Assembly: GCF_002865645.1 (NCBI RefSeq)
Contig: NW_020194554.1
Span: forward strand, 372,001-436,000
Direction: 5' to 3'
Source: Hyaloscypha bicolor E
Lineage: Eukaryota > Ascomycota > Leotiomycetes > Helotiales > Hyaloscyphaceae
Length of the DNA: 64,000 nucleotides
The position numbers and the translations under genes are program-made. Under the pieces are notes generated by a model. That model did no database searches. It was not told where the DNA came from and worked only from the letters and a program-made list of their open reading frames with translations. Shown piece after piece: positions 12,044-23,402 of this stretch; positions within the stretch are counted from its first letter, which is position 1, and every line of letters begins with the position of its first letter.

Positions 12044-12608
12044 CAGGCTTGGCAGAAATACCTAATTTCTGGTATTAATAGGTATCGATGCCAGAATCGT
12101 AAGGTATTGATACTATCGATAAAGGATCGATTCCCGGAACCCAATTCCCCCCTTTAATTGCAATTAACTTTAGAACCACTTCCCTTATAAGAAAACTTTT
12201 GGTAGCACAAATATTCTACTTAATTTAGGCTTTCTATTTAGCTACTTATTTTATAGTTTAGACTAAAACTCGTCTCAATGCGGCTATTTTAAGCAAAAAA
12301 TAGCTTTTTATAATAAGCATTCCGATGAGAGATACGAATATAATACTGAATTCTCCGAATACAAGGGCCATTTTAAAATTAAGATAATATTAACTTTTAT
12401 TAATAATATTAAGTAATTCCTTTAATATAAAGACTAGAAAATAAAGAAATTATTATACAAATTAAATAATAAATGGAAGAGATAATTTAAGGCTAAGTAT
12501 CGATTCGGTATCGATTCGGTATTGATACGTATTGATCCTTACGATACCTAAGTAATACTATCCAGTATCAATACCTTATCAATACCAAAAGTATTTTTGC
12601 CAAGCCTA
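12044..12608. mobile_element. hAT-like nonautonomous element (MITE)
   Basis: Terminal inverted repeats match: CAGGCTTGGCAGAAATAC at the left and, read inverted, TAGGCTTGGCAAAAATAC at the right. The element is directly flanked by TTTACCAG on both sides (12036-12043 and 12609-12616), an 8-bp target duplication as made by hAT transposases. The interior is AT-rich, lacks an open frame and holds several GGTATTGATA/GGTATCGATT motifs in both orientations as subterminal repeats. At 565 bp it is too short for a transposase gene. It lies about 10 bases beyond the duplicated target from the stop codon of the oxidase at 12.6 kb, so it may affect that gene's 3' end. Confidence 0.8.
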
Positions 12609-12626
12609 TTTACCAGTAGCTACTTA

Positions 12627-14344
12627 CTATGCAATTGGTGCGTAAAAGCTAAACTTGCCCATTGGATCGAAATTCCTCTTCAAAGCATGCAAGCGGTTCT
12701 GGCGCCATGCATCGCTCCCGTACCACGCCAGCGGCGTTTCATCACCGTAGGCGTAGTTGACATACGTGTTTAGACTGGTCTCTCCACTGCCCTCGTAGAG
12801 AATCTGGCGAATCTGATTTCCAAGCTTGGAGGCAACCTCGTCGAGTCCCGGCCCGTTGGGCGTGTACGTAAGGAGTGGGGCGACGAGAAGATTGTCTTCC
12901 CGATAGGCAAAGGCCGACGCATCTTCGCGGATCGCTTTCACGCCTTGCTGGGAGTAGCCCTCGAACATGAAGAGCGAATTACTGAAGGGACTGGATGCAT
13001 TTGTAGTGGCTTGCCTGAAAAGATCGTACACCAGTCCCTGAGCTGTGGTGTTGTAAGACTTGAGATAGATGGGGAAGCGTGGGTTGGCGTTTCCGGTCTT
13101 CTGGCAGGGCGTAGCATCAAGAGAAATGCCGGTCCATGCAGCTAAGTCGCGATAAGTTCCCGACAAAGCTTGGGTGGTGATGGGTCCAAGTTTAAGGAAC
13201 GGCTTCGTGTAAGCTGCATCGACTGCATTTACTCCTTCTTGGATGAGATACATTGCGATAACGGGCTGTGAGCACGGTTAGAAGATGGTGAACAATCTGC
13301 GCGCTCATGGTCTCTGGACTCACCTTATCCGGATCAGTGGTAGGATCGAAATACCAATACGACCAGTTGATGAGATCCACGGGCATGGTTTTGCCGTTTG
13401 TAAGCCACTGCTCATTGGCGACTTTGTAGACAGCCTCGACCTGATCGCCACTGAAGATGAGCGTCTCCATGGCATAGTTGGGGTGCTGAATGTCATAGAT
13501 TTTTGAAGTCATGGAAGTGACGATGCCAAAGTTGTGACCGGCGCCCTTCATTGCCCAGAAGAGTTCGGAGTTCTTATCGACTGTGATCAAGTTGCCGTTG
13601 GCCAGGACGACATTCATTGAGACGAATTGGTCCGAGACGAGTCCGTAGCGACCTTGAAGCCATCCGTGACCACCTCCGAGGCCAGGACCCAGATAGCTAA
13701 CACATTCACATGTTCCAGTTACTATCTCTCGATATTAGTCATCGAGGTTCCTTACAACAACCGTGGTGCAAGGAATTCATCATATGCTCACCTGTCTGTT
13801 TTCCTGCCGCCCAGAGCGCGTCGGTGAGGTTCTTGGACATGACTCCACCGCCAATGGTGGCCGTTTTCCCATTTTTGGCGATCGCGATGCTGTTCAGCTG
13901 GCTCATATGGATTTCGATGCCATGGATCATTTTCCCCAGCGTGGTGATTGATCCATGCACGCCATTGGTGGTGAGAAAAGGCAGCGAGTGCCAGTTTGCG
14001 AAGTTGACCTAAGTCGTGAGAAGATAAGCAAAGCTGTTACTAGAGGCGAGGATATTGGAGAGCCGCACCGTCTCGACAACGTCATGTTCGGTGCTGGGAA
14101 CAACCACGACGTTTGCTACGGGGGTGCTCAGGTTGGACCAGCGAGCCACAGCGGCATCGAACGCGTCGGAGCCTGACAGGTAGATCTGAGCAGTCCTCGA
14201 GAGCTTCTTCGCCAGCTGTGTGTAGTTCACACTACCTGCTGGGCAATCCTCACGGGCCTCGTGACTGGGGGCAGGGACACCTCGACAGGTAACTGTTGCC
14301 GCCCACGCCAAAAAGGCGGCAAGCTTCAGTTTATAGTGATGCAT
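12627..14344 (-). CDS. Secreted BBE-type FAD-dependent oxidase
   Basis: Four exons: 14069-14344, 13792-14008, 13324-13721 and 12627-13265. Introns of 60, 70 and 58 nt keep frame throughout, giving about 509 residues. The N-terminus (MHHYKLKLAAFLAWAATVTC) is a signal peptide. The FAD domain includes FLTTNGVHGSITTLGK, with His about 110, and TGTCECVSYLGPGLGGGHG, with Cys about 169 or 171; these are where bicovalent family members attach FAD. The C-terminal BBE domain has the NRLHALKRNFDPMGKFSFY signature. Family members oxidise sugars, alcohols or secondary metabolites with O2, releasing H2O2; the substrate here is unknown. The first donor (GTGCGG) is weak and was chosen because it yields the conserved VNFANWHSLPFL continuation. 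Confidence 0.88.
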
Positions 14345-16119
14345 CAGTGCGGCTCAGGAAAGCAGCAGAAACGAAGGTATGCCTGGATAAGGCGGCGTGC
14401 GTCAGGTGCTGTGACTGGGACTGGGACGAGGAACAGGATGAGCTATTATATGTCTTCCTGCAAGACCTGGACGCCGTACTTGGTGGTCCTGTAATAAATG
14501 TAATTACTACGGGTCGCGTGGCGCTCGTACTATGGAGTACAATGAAGGCAATTACAGTATTGCAGGCCCTATTCGGCTGGGATGGACGATGGATCAGTCA
14601 ATGTTGGGCAGGACCGTGGCAACGGGGTTGATCCGAGGGAGCTCAGTCTCCTATTCTTGAGCTAGAGCATGTCGTGATGAGCTCCGTACTTCGTAGGAAG
14701 CCAGCTCGACTAACAAGAAGGCGGGCGGGGTGTGTCAGTTTACCTTGGTTCCAGGTCCACAGCCATTAGAGCAAGGATGGTCCATGTGTAATTTACAACA
14801 AGGGAGGTTGTTGTGCTTTAGGAGAAAACACCTTGATCGGGCAGGTACGGCGGATCCGGCGGCGTGGATATGGAATCGTTTCCGCTGGAGTCCGGATATT
14901 TGGGCAGTGGCTGCACCATATCCCCGAAGGTCACAGGAAGGTAGCCCTGCTGGCCTGCTGAGCGTATCCACCTGGCCTTACAGTGGGGGTTTTTAGTTGT
15001 TTTCTTAGCGAGGGTCTCCTTGATGAATTTACTTTCGCTGCTCAGGCCCTACGGGGAAGCAGGCCGGTGGCTGCAGCCGTAGTGCGGCGCGGTGCGCCCG
15101 GCCTTTTCGAGGCTGGAAATTATCGAACGGAAATATGTACTCCGTAGTTGCGCTGGCCCGCTTGGCGTCCCCACCTGACCGCGCGATTTTCGGTCATCAA
15201 CGGCCAGGTACGCTGCTTACCTTAAGAAAACAACTAAAAGACCCCTTGTAACAGACCAGGTGAAGACGCCAAGCGGGCGAGCTGGGCTACCTTCCTGAGA
15301 GTTCCGAAGGCTAAAGGATGTGGTTGGGAGCTAGTCTCCTTTAGGAGTCCAATCTCACGCCTGACAGGCCAGTCGACCGTCTTTCAGAAAACCGACAATT
15401 GACTCCCGAAAGAACACAACCCCTCCTGACAGTAGTGGAGCATGCGCGGATGCTGGCTCGGTAAATGGGAATGAAGCAAACAGCCAAGTAGCTATAACCG
15501 TTTACGTTCAACAACAACTACGCAGTTTTTCACTCGCAATAGGGGTCAATAATAATGCTGCCCAGGGTAAATTGTCCAATGCCGGCATCTACTTCGTACA
15601 GCGAATCTGTAGATCGTTGCCCTTTACAGTATGGACGTCGCTGACCTAGAGAACGAGGACTCTGCCCCCACTCACCCCCGCCGCCCCTCTTACCTCCTGG
15701 GATCTTTAAACGTGTAACCCCTGCGGCGATAGTCGATGCTCGCTTCCCCCTCCGCCCCTCTTGCTACTCTGGCATTGGCGCAATCAGCAGTTAGTCTCCC
15801 ATGAACCCCCGTGAGAAAACCAAGCTCTAAGAGTTTCATACGCTTGTGTGAAGGCTTGTGCCGCCTTACAGGTTTTGCATCCCTTCGGCATTGATACTGT
15901 TGTTATACCTTCCTCCGTTGCAAATGATGCCTCCAACTCCAAGTGGGACGGACTGCGTGGTATTCCAGCCGTTGCATTTGTCTTGGGACTGATACAAATC
16001 TGAGATCTCTCCTACATTTCTTGTGCTTCGGCTTGGATCGGGGTTCGGTGATAGCTGCCTTGAATCAAAAGCCTCACGATTTCCAACACAGCAAACTGTT
16101 TGGCCTGCCAGTGATCGCG
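14345..16119. other. Intergenic, holds an inverted repeat
   Basis: GC-normal interval between divergently arranged genes. No convincing gene. It contains the imperfect inverted repeat listed separately; the remainder presumably holds promoters of both flanking genes. Confidence 0.4.
14965..15265. repeat. Imperfect inverted (fold-back) repeat
   Basis: The segment at about 14,965-15,010 (CACCTGG..TTACAG..GGGGTTTTTAGTTGTTTTCTTA) is matched in inverted orientation at about 15,222-15,265. A further partial copy of the GCTTGGCGTC..CACCTG portion occurs in the left-arm orientation at about 15,163-15,181. The arms share the core TTTTAGTTGTTTTCTTA exactly. It could be the remains of a small TIR element; no flanking target duplication was found. 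Confidence 0.5.
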
Positions 16120-17670
16120 ATGTCTGATCCCGCTGCCCAGGCTGCTGTGGCAGCAGCAATAGCAGCAGCCGTTCGCACATTCAATACTGAGTTGTGGACG
16201 TTCTATGCGTTTGGCGTCCTCATAACGATTGTCAGGACGTATGCTCGAGTGAAGGCTGTGGGCATCAGAGACCTTCGAGCAGACGACTTTATCGTGTGGC
16301 TTGCCATTGTACGTATCGCGAGATCCATGCGACTTTCACATCAGCTTCTATTACTAACGCAGGCCCAACTCCATAGTTGCTCTACACTGCGCAGTCGACT
16401 CTAGCATATTTCGCGGTCAATCACGGGCAAGGTCTCGCAAACAATGCCATGACGGACGCAGAGCGGGCTGCATTATCCCCCGATTCTACGGAATACCGCC
16501 TCAGGTACGTCCCTGACCGAAAAGGGAGCGCGCAGGGCATGATGACGAACCGCTTTATTTAGAGTATTCGGCTCCAAGATCCAGGTGGTGGGCTGGACCA
16601 CCTATGCGTGCTTGATCTGCACGCTCAAGATTGCCGTGCTTGTCTTCTACATCAGACTCATGGTATGTTCGGACGGTGTTGATCCCTACTCTGACGGGGT
16701 ACTGATTTTTGTACTTGATAGGAAGGACTTAGCAACTATTTCCGCATTCGTATCTGGATCGGATTTGGGCTCGTCGGTTTGACATTTGTTGCATCCGTCA
16801 TAACGATCTATGGGTCATGCCAGCCGTTCTCCAACTACTGGCAGATCAACCCGGATCCAGGCAGTAGGTCTTCCGACTTGTCTTATCATTGCTCCAGCCG
16901 CTGCTGACAGGCTTGCTTCTAGACTCCTGCCAGGGCGCTGTGGCAAGCCCGATCGTATGGGTCACATTCGCCTCGAGTGTTGTCACCGATCTCTACCTCA
17001 TCATGGTGCCGCTTCCCATGCTTTGGGGAACGAGCCTGAAACTCGTGAAGAAGCTTGCCGCCACTTTCGTGCTTGGTGCGGGCGTATTTGTCCTTATCTG
17101 CTCGCTTCTCAAGACTATCTTTGTTACAACGGTAAGTCTTGGTGGTGCTATAGGATACCCTCCGTCTTTATGTCCCCTAGACAAGGCTACATTTATCTGA
17201 CTTTACTTAATCAATAGGATCCTGTCCACGGTGCACAGCTCGCTGGTGAGTGGGGTACCCGGGAAGCATTCGTCTCAGTGGTCACTACCAACCTCCCAAT
17301 GATATTCCCCCTACTCAAGTCATGGTTGAAACCACTATTCGGCAGTGCGCTCTCTTCTACTGGGGCAGCCTCCAAGCATCCATCTGGCTTTCGAACCATC
17401 GGCGGGGGCGGCGGATCCTCTGGGGTTGGTCAACGTCGTAAACCCACTAGTTCGAAGCAGCCTGTCACCGATAGCTTATCATTCAGCGAGAGTGCGGAAC
17501 ATATTGTCAACAGCGTGAAGATGCAGAACCTGGAGGGTTATACCGGGCTAGCAGCGCCTACTCGCCCACCGTCGAAGGGTATCATGGTCTCCAACGAATT
17601 CAAGATGGTCGAGGATGGAATCAGCCACAAGGATGGCCGAGATGCGAAGCAGGTTCATGAATCTTGGTAG
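16120..17670 (+). CDS. Fungal rhodopsin-fold integral membrane protein
   Basis: Six exons: 16120-16308, 16377-16504, 16563-16662, 16722-16863, 16923-17131 and 17218-17670. Introns of 58-86 nt are all GT..AG and keep frame; the product is about 406 residues. Conserved features of the fungal seven-helix 'rhodopsin domain' membrane proteins (related to SAT4/Pth11-type) are present: LRADDFIVWLAI, then GLANNAMTDAERAALSPDS, FGSKIQVVGWTTYACL, FYIRLMEGLSNYFRIRIWIG, NYWQINPDPGNSC and TTNLPMIFPLLKSW. Seven hydrophobic spans can be placed, followed by a hydrophilic Ser/Gly-rich cytoplasmic tail. The role is probably sensing or signalling at the plasma membrane; the ligand is unknown. No CFEM domain is visible at the N-terminus. 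Confidence 0.9.
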
Positions 17671-18044
17671 CAATAGGGTTAGGTATATGAAAGTTATAGA
17701 CAATTTATATTTATATTAATGATATTTGCTTGACTTTAGGCAAGGGTGATTGCTGTTGTTTAAACGCGAGATGTCCGCCTCCTAGGCTCCTCCGCGTTGT
17801 GGTGTATCTTTACCTCGATGATAATTTCCGAATGATCCGTTCAGTTGTTATCAAACCTTATGTTTCTTGTAGCGAGGTACGAGCAAAAGAAGTAATCCTG
17901 CTGCCGCAAGACAACAAGGCGAAAAAACGCTGCGTTGGGGGCGAAATCCAAGTCTTGGCTAATTTTGGCAAAAAATACCCAAATCTGGTATGGTTACGTT
18001 TTTGGTTCCTTGGGTGAGGGAACATGGCACCTGGGTAGGAGGGG
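17671..18044. other. Intergenic region
   Basis: 3' flank of the rhodopsin-fold gene. AT-rich at the poly(A) region (about 17,695-17,720). No gene seen. Confidence 0.4.
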
Positions 18045-18834
18045 GTGCCTTGCTTTCACGATGGGTTAAGTCCCCAAGACGGAATTTTCGACAAGTTTGA
18101 CACCATCCCAACGATTACCTCCAACTTGACAAACCAGTCATATACTGATCTCGTGAGTTTTAACTTTCAAGATGAAATAGCTCAGCTAATAGTTGAACCA
18201 GCTCAATGCCATCGATATCGGAAAATGCTATGGCGTGCGGATTCTCATTCGCGTTTGTTCCCCAATGTTTTGCCAATTCCTCGAATCAGCTAACAACACC
18301 AGGGAATCACGCTGCCCAATCTTCCTTCCACCAATGACACCGATCTCTACAATTACCACTACCGGCACCTGGAAGTCCTACTGAGAAAAGCGCTAATGCA
18401 CCTAGGGTTCATCTTCGCCATGGCCTTCCAGCCCTTTCTGTACCTCATCCCAGCCATCTCTGCCCCCGTTCCCTCTGGAAACGACGCGCTCCGCCAACTA
18501 CCCTCCTACGGCGACAGGATGTTCATTGAAGACGACACTATCTGGGAGATGTTCCTCGACAACTCAGACGCCCAAACCTTCGCCGTCAATATAACTTCCG
18601 AAATTGAATCATACGTTCAGAAGAAATATACTATTGTCAAGAATACGGATTTTGAAGATACAGATTTGGAGGAAATTAAGGCATAATCCGATAATCATGA
18701 ATGATGAGACGAAGGATCAGATGCAGTTGGAGAGTTATGGGAAGGAGGCTTATGAGACGTTGAAAGGCATTCAGAGAAATTTAGATCCCGATGGGGTGTG
18801 GGAGACGAGGATAGATGGGGTTAAGTTTACATGA
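18045..18834 (+). pseudogene. Truncated FAD-linked oxidase (C-terminal half)
   Basis: Fragments in successive frames line up with the C-terminal half of fungal FAD-linked oxidoreductases. DGIFDKFDTIPTITSNL comes first, then a degenerate stretch, then LPNLPSTNDTDLYNYHYRHL running into HLGFIFAMAFQPFLYLIPA. After a frame change near 18,690 the typical end appears: YGKEAYETLKGIQRNLDPDG and RIDGVKFT. The FAD-binding N-terminal domain with its flavin-linking residues is absent upstream. An ATG at 18,396 could suggest a small secreted protein, but its 'signal peptide' is the family's internal AFQPFL segment. This is unrelated in sequence detail to the intact oxidase at 12.6-14.3 kb and decays separately. 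Confidence 0.65.
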
Positions 18835-19074
18835 TGAATGGATGTAGATTGCGGTAGTATTGATTGACTTGCAGATATCACAGTAAGAGCAGTCGTGGCG
18901 GACAGGAGTGGAGCAGAAGGAAGAAGTTGAGGTTTTTTCTCATACAGATATAACTATTAAACAGACACTCTCGTCATTCTATTATGTGAGCAAGGCAGAA
19001 TCTCTTGGCTTTTCATCGAATATCAAGGCCCAGCTGAACACCCTTGGCTGCAACCTGTTTATTTTGCCTCCCTC

Positions 19075-20015
19075 TCACAGAATAATGGTCTCCTCGAACT
19101 GCCAGATCATTTCCTCATCGGCTGTCACAACAGAGGCATTCTCCGATCGTCGTGGCAAATGCTTCGCCTCCCTTGACCTCCACTCAATCTTTGCTGGCAC
19201 CTTCCAGCCCCATCTTTTCTTGTTGACTGCAACCTCATTGCGAATCTTGTCCATTATCAGCTCGCGTAGTGGACAACCCTTGTTATGCTCAATCCCTGAC
19301 ATCCTTTGAATAATCTTGAAGCTCTTCAACCCTTTAATAGACAACACGCGCCCATAGTACAGCTCATTGATGCCCCACACCAAGTTTGACACCTTTGTAT
19401 TTGCGAGCCCCAAGTGTCGGATCTGCTGCAACACGAACTTCTCAAAATTGAAGCCTACTTCGTAGTATCGTCTGAAAGAAGTGTTGTAACCAGACTCATA
19501 GACAAAGCGATCGATGCCAAAATTGACCCAAACGATGCTCTTTGCCCCAGAAATTGTCTCAGGATTTGTTGGTGACCACCCGAGACGGTGCAAAAGTGAT
19601 GCTTTTTCGACGCAAACAGTGTAGAAGCGTTTTCCCTCCTCTCTAGACAAACCAAGAATCAGCATCATTCTAAAAGCAGTATTGTATGGGAATAGGAGAA
19701 GTTAATGACAGTAATCATTAGAGAGACGGAAAGGGGAACATGGCTTTTGCGCAGCACGCACCGTGATTCGCGACATATGTGCATAATAGCTGGAGCTCTT
19801 GTCTGCTCTTTCATTTTGGTATCCATCCATTCTGGAGACAGGACATAGAGCTTGATCTCTCGTGGTTCGGAGGCGGCAAGTCGCCAAATCCTAATTCGTA
19901 TTTCGGGGGCAAGTTTCGGGAATAGGGTAAAGGTTTCGGGAGCTCGAGTACGTGTTTGCCATGACTTTACGGAGGGTTTGGAAGGCGGACAATATGTGCA
20001 AGGGCCGGATGACAT
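19075..20015 (-). CDS. 2EXR-domain protein (two exons)
   Basis: Exon 1 is 19762-20015 (ATG at 20015, MSSGPCTYCPP) and exon 2 is 19075-19642. The intron at 19643-19761 (GTGCGT..CTAG) joins ICRESR to EEGKRFYTVC. The product is about 273 residues. The core FTLFPKLAPEIRIRIWRLAA is at residues 29-48, followed by PREIKLY, the spliced SRESR block, SIVWVNFGIDRFVYE, VGFNFEKFVLQQIRHLGL and a charged C-terminus. The intron sits in the SRESR block, not in the core as in the 4.3 and 8.7 kb copies, so intron positions differ between close paralogs. Confidence 0.85.
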
Positions 20016-20485
20016 TCTGTACAGTTGTTAATCAGTGGACCAGTGATTATCGTTGTGGAATCGGCGATCTTCGAAGATTGTTCAAAGGGTGGAATTTTCT
20101 TTCAAGCGAGATTGGGAAAGTCACGATTTCCATCGCTTGCAGCGGTGAATTTCATAACACATGGGTCATGGGAAACTGATCAAGAAAATGCACATAAGTT
20201 TTGGGAATTATCGGTATTCAGCAGGTCGAGAGGGGGCACAGTCTACAAATGACAACTTCTGATAACGTCAGGCTCTGCTTCTTCCAGGGAAGAGGAAGTG
20301 TATGAATCAAGCTCGTAAAGTTCAAGACCAAGTCCTCGGAAACTCCTGACCATCTTGATGACCACTGTATTCTCTGTACCAAATCGCATCTAGCCGCTTG
20401 TTAGAGCCACTACTTGTCATTCCCACCAGCCTAATCTAAAATGCCCAATGACCCGCGTTGCTGCTCAGTGTTCCTGCTTGCTTTC

Positions 20486-21598
20486 TCATTTCTTGAAAAA
20501 AGCATCTACTGGCAGCAGCAGCTGTGAACTGAGGTATTCCTTCAAATCTTCACTTCTCACGCGAAGCACCTCGTTTTCCTCCACACTACATTCCACCTGA
20601 AACGGCAGACGCCATTTGTATGACTTCGGTTGTTCCTTCGCCAAGCCAAGCCAGAATTCCATCAGTCCTCTCCGGATATCCTCATCAGTCAGCTCCCGTA
20701 ATGGTACCCCCTTACAAAAATCCAATGGCTTGTTGAGACCAACTCTCAGCGTGACTTCCTCAAGTTGTTCTGACATCCTATCGAGTTCGGTAAATGCCTT
20801 GAGTCTCTCCAAATTGCCATCGCACGCACAAGAGGCATAGTCAACCGTGAAGTGCTTGATCTTCCTTAGAACTTCAATATCGAAATTGTAACCTGTGATG
20901 AATACCGGCCAATCGTGGATCTCCCCCGAGTAATTGTTGCGTGGAATAGTACAAATGCAGGTATGTACGAACCGGTCGCTGTTGAAGTTGACGTAAACTG
21001 TCTTCTCCCGCGTGGCCATGGAAGGAAATTCTTCTGATCTCTCGTTGCATTTTGTATAATGTTTCAGACTCTCATTTCGACTCTCTCTGGAGGTGTGGAG
21101 AATTGATGGAACTTTATTTCGTCCTGAAGGTTCGTAGGGCATCATCGGGTATCTCCTAATAGGTAAGTGGAGTCTAATATCATGAGGTTGGTGTGCGGCA
21201 AGCTTCCAAATAAGGAGTCGTAGTTCGATTGGTAGCTTATGGAAGACAGTGAACTTCTCAGGGCTCGTCTGACTGCACAATAAGACAGTCGGCATTTGCT
21301 CGATGAAGAGAATCTAACGGCCTTCCGAGTCGTGTGCAGAGAAGAAGTGCTTATACTATCATCGCTAGTAAAGGGGTTTCGGGCTCACTACTTACAGCTG
21401 GACCTCGCCTGGAGGAAGTTGCTTCAACCGCTCCTCGACTCGAGACATGTTGTCTGATTCAAGGTCGAGATTGATTGATGAATCTGAGTCTTGCTTGGTG
21501 GAATTGGCGAATGAAGGGATAGCAAAACTGAACGATGAAGTTGCTTGATTTGTTCGCTTCCGTGCAGGAAGGAAACGTGACTGCGACTTGGAAGCCAT
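20486..21598 (-). CDS. 2EXR-domain protein (two exons)
   Basis: Exon 1 is 21396-21598 (ATG at 21598) and exon 2 is 20486-21272. The intron at 21273-21395 (GTAAGT..GCAG) keeps frame; the product is about 329 residues. Exon 1 has a basic Ser-rich leader followed by MSRVEERLKQLPP at residue 51, the usual family start. Exon 2 continues with FTVFHKLPIELRLLIWKLAA, ILHTSRESRNESLKHYTKC, KTVYVNFNSDRFVH, YNFDIEVLRKIKHFTV and a long C-terminus with PLRELTDEDIRRGL. An unspliced start at 21295 would lose the LPP leader. The product is soluble, and its function is unknown. Confidence 0.85.
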
Positions 21599-22091
21599 GA
21601 TTCAAGGAGTATTACTGCTTATCACTTCATGCTGCTGAATTTTCCAACGTTGAATACAATTTGCAAGTAAATACTGCACTTCCTGCGTCCTGAAAAAAAT
21701 CGGTGCGGAACACAAACAAAAAGCCTCGCTGCTATAACTGATCTATGTTCACTTTGAGTGATGCCTCGCCGCTATAGATAGCCCCCTAATCCCGAAAGGA
21801 GGAGAAAATCGTAGAATCGTGCACAGATCGTTCACCTTGCAGTGCGAGGGCCGACATCGCTCTTGCTCTCTTTCACTTTTTGGATTTGACATCTAGACGG
21901 GCACAAATCTTTAAGACCCAAAGATCATAGGAGTACCAAGTTAACATGCTTTGACTTTACTCTCATCAGTTCCACAGAGATTTCTTCCTTTATGGATACG
22001 GCCTACGTCAGTCCTCCCTCTTGATCTACAATACTCTCCATCGACATACCATCTGAGCTGGGTATCTCGACCCCATAGACAGCTACGCAGC

Positions 22092-23027
22092 ATGTTGGCT
22101 TGGCGACTTCTTCACCACCATTGCAGCCACCTGGCAGCAACCTTCGAAGCGGTATCTTCAATGACCAAAGCTAGTGTGGGACAATCCCCGAAACAGACCA
22201 CGCTGCCTGCCTCCGAATTCTCGCCCTCCACTGGGAGGATGTCTTCCCGTCTCAAGTCCCTTCTTATCCAGCTTCCACGACTTCTGCCTCCAGCGGAACC
22301 ACTCAAGGAATTTGTCCTCTTCCCCAAGTTGCCTCTGGAGATCCAGAACAAAATATGGAAAGTCGCAGCCTCCACACCCAGAGTTGTCAAGCTCTTCCGC
22401 CCAGAGTATGAGGTTCAACCCTCGATCCTTCTCACCTCTCGGGAAGTGCGACGGGAGGGATTGAGATACTACAAGACATGTATTGCGAAGTTCCCGCATT
22501 ATGGTGGGCACAAATATGGTTGCTTCTACCTTCCAAAGGAGCACCAGAAGAGAATAGTGTGCATCAACTTTGAAGTCGATCAATTCGTCGTACCTGCGCC
22601 ATTCTTTTCCCCGCCGCCGCTATGCTACCTCCACCCCGATGACATGGGCAAGATCCAAACCTTGACCATCGACCATACTGGTTACCAACCCAGTGGTCTC
22701 AGCAGTGTCCAGAGCCCGCCAAGGGGTATTGTCGATCTCTTGTCGCAGGTGCCTAACCTCAGGCAACTCAATATTCTGGTTAGGAACTGGTGCGCTCAAG
22801 TTGGTGTGAACCAGGGCATCGGTCAAGAGCTTTGGCGAAAGGAGCTGGATGGCAGGTTTCGCACACATTTTGAACTTGCCATGAGGGACGCTGGAAATAC
22901 AGCTAGACTTGAGATTATCTTCAAGGATTGGAATGACTCTGATACTGCACCTTGCTCTGCAGATGCTGCAGGAGGCTTTAGTTGGAGATATTTCAGTCCT
23001 CTTGCGAATGAGAACAGTTATCGTTGA
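22092..23027 (+). CDS. 2EXR-domain protein (plus-strand copy)
   Basis: The only family member on the plus strand. First in-frame ATG at 22,092; alternatives at 22,161 (MTKASVG) and 22,239 (MSSRLKSLLIQLPRL), the last being the family-like start. From 22,092 the product is 311 residues: core FVLFPKLPLEIQNKIWKVAA at 74-93, PRVVKLF, ILLTSREVRREGLRYYKTC, RIVCINFEVDQFVV (the usual VDRF Arg is replaced by Gln), then a pocket of Pro/Phe and a C-terminus different from the minus-strand copies. The frame is open further upstream, to 21,951, without Met. It is divergent both in orientation and in the second half, so likely an older duplicate. Confidence 0.82.
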   Translation: MLAWRLLHHHCSHLAATFEAVSSMTKASVGQSPKQTTLPASEFSPSTGRMSSRLKSLLIQLPRLLPPAEPLKEFVLFPKLPLEIQNKIWKVAASTPRVVKLFRPEYEVQPSILLTSREVRREGLRYYKTCIAKFPHYGGHKYGCFYLPKEHQKRIVCINFEVDQFVVPAPFFSPPPLCYLHPDDMGKIQTLTIDHTGYQPSGLSSVQSPPRGIVDLLSQVPNLRQLNILVRNWCAQVGVNQGIGQELWRKELDGRFRTHFELAMRDAGNTARLEIIFKDWNDSDTAPCSADAAGGFSWRYFSPLANENSYR

Positions 23028-23402
23028 TAGAGGGGGAGGGTGGTTGGGGGTAGGAGGTTAGGGGATTTCGCGCAGTTGTGAGTTTCTAACTGTTCTGCTC
23101 TTTGCAGGGACAGTTAGGGAGTGCCCAAGTTCAAGTTATCGACGTCGATGCCGACCCGAATGGCTCTCGAAATGGGTGGTTTTGCATCTCTCTGCTTCAA
23201 AAAACTTTTCATTGAGGGTTTTTGAAAGTTTAGATGGTCTGAGAACTAGATTCAAACCCCCAATCAAACTGCTATGTCTTCAAATCGCCTTGACCTTTCC
23301 ATTTCCTCAACTCTCTCTTCAAACCCCATCCCCAATCCTCTCACTCGACCTCATCACCGTCATAATTTGGACACACTTAATTTTACCCCCTCCAGCCTTA
23401 TC

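Noticed and set aside
18396..18686. Small secreted protein of 96 residues
   Set aside because: The apparent signal peptide is internal sequence of a decayed FAD-linked oxidase whose homology extends upstream of the ATG in the same frame.
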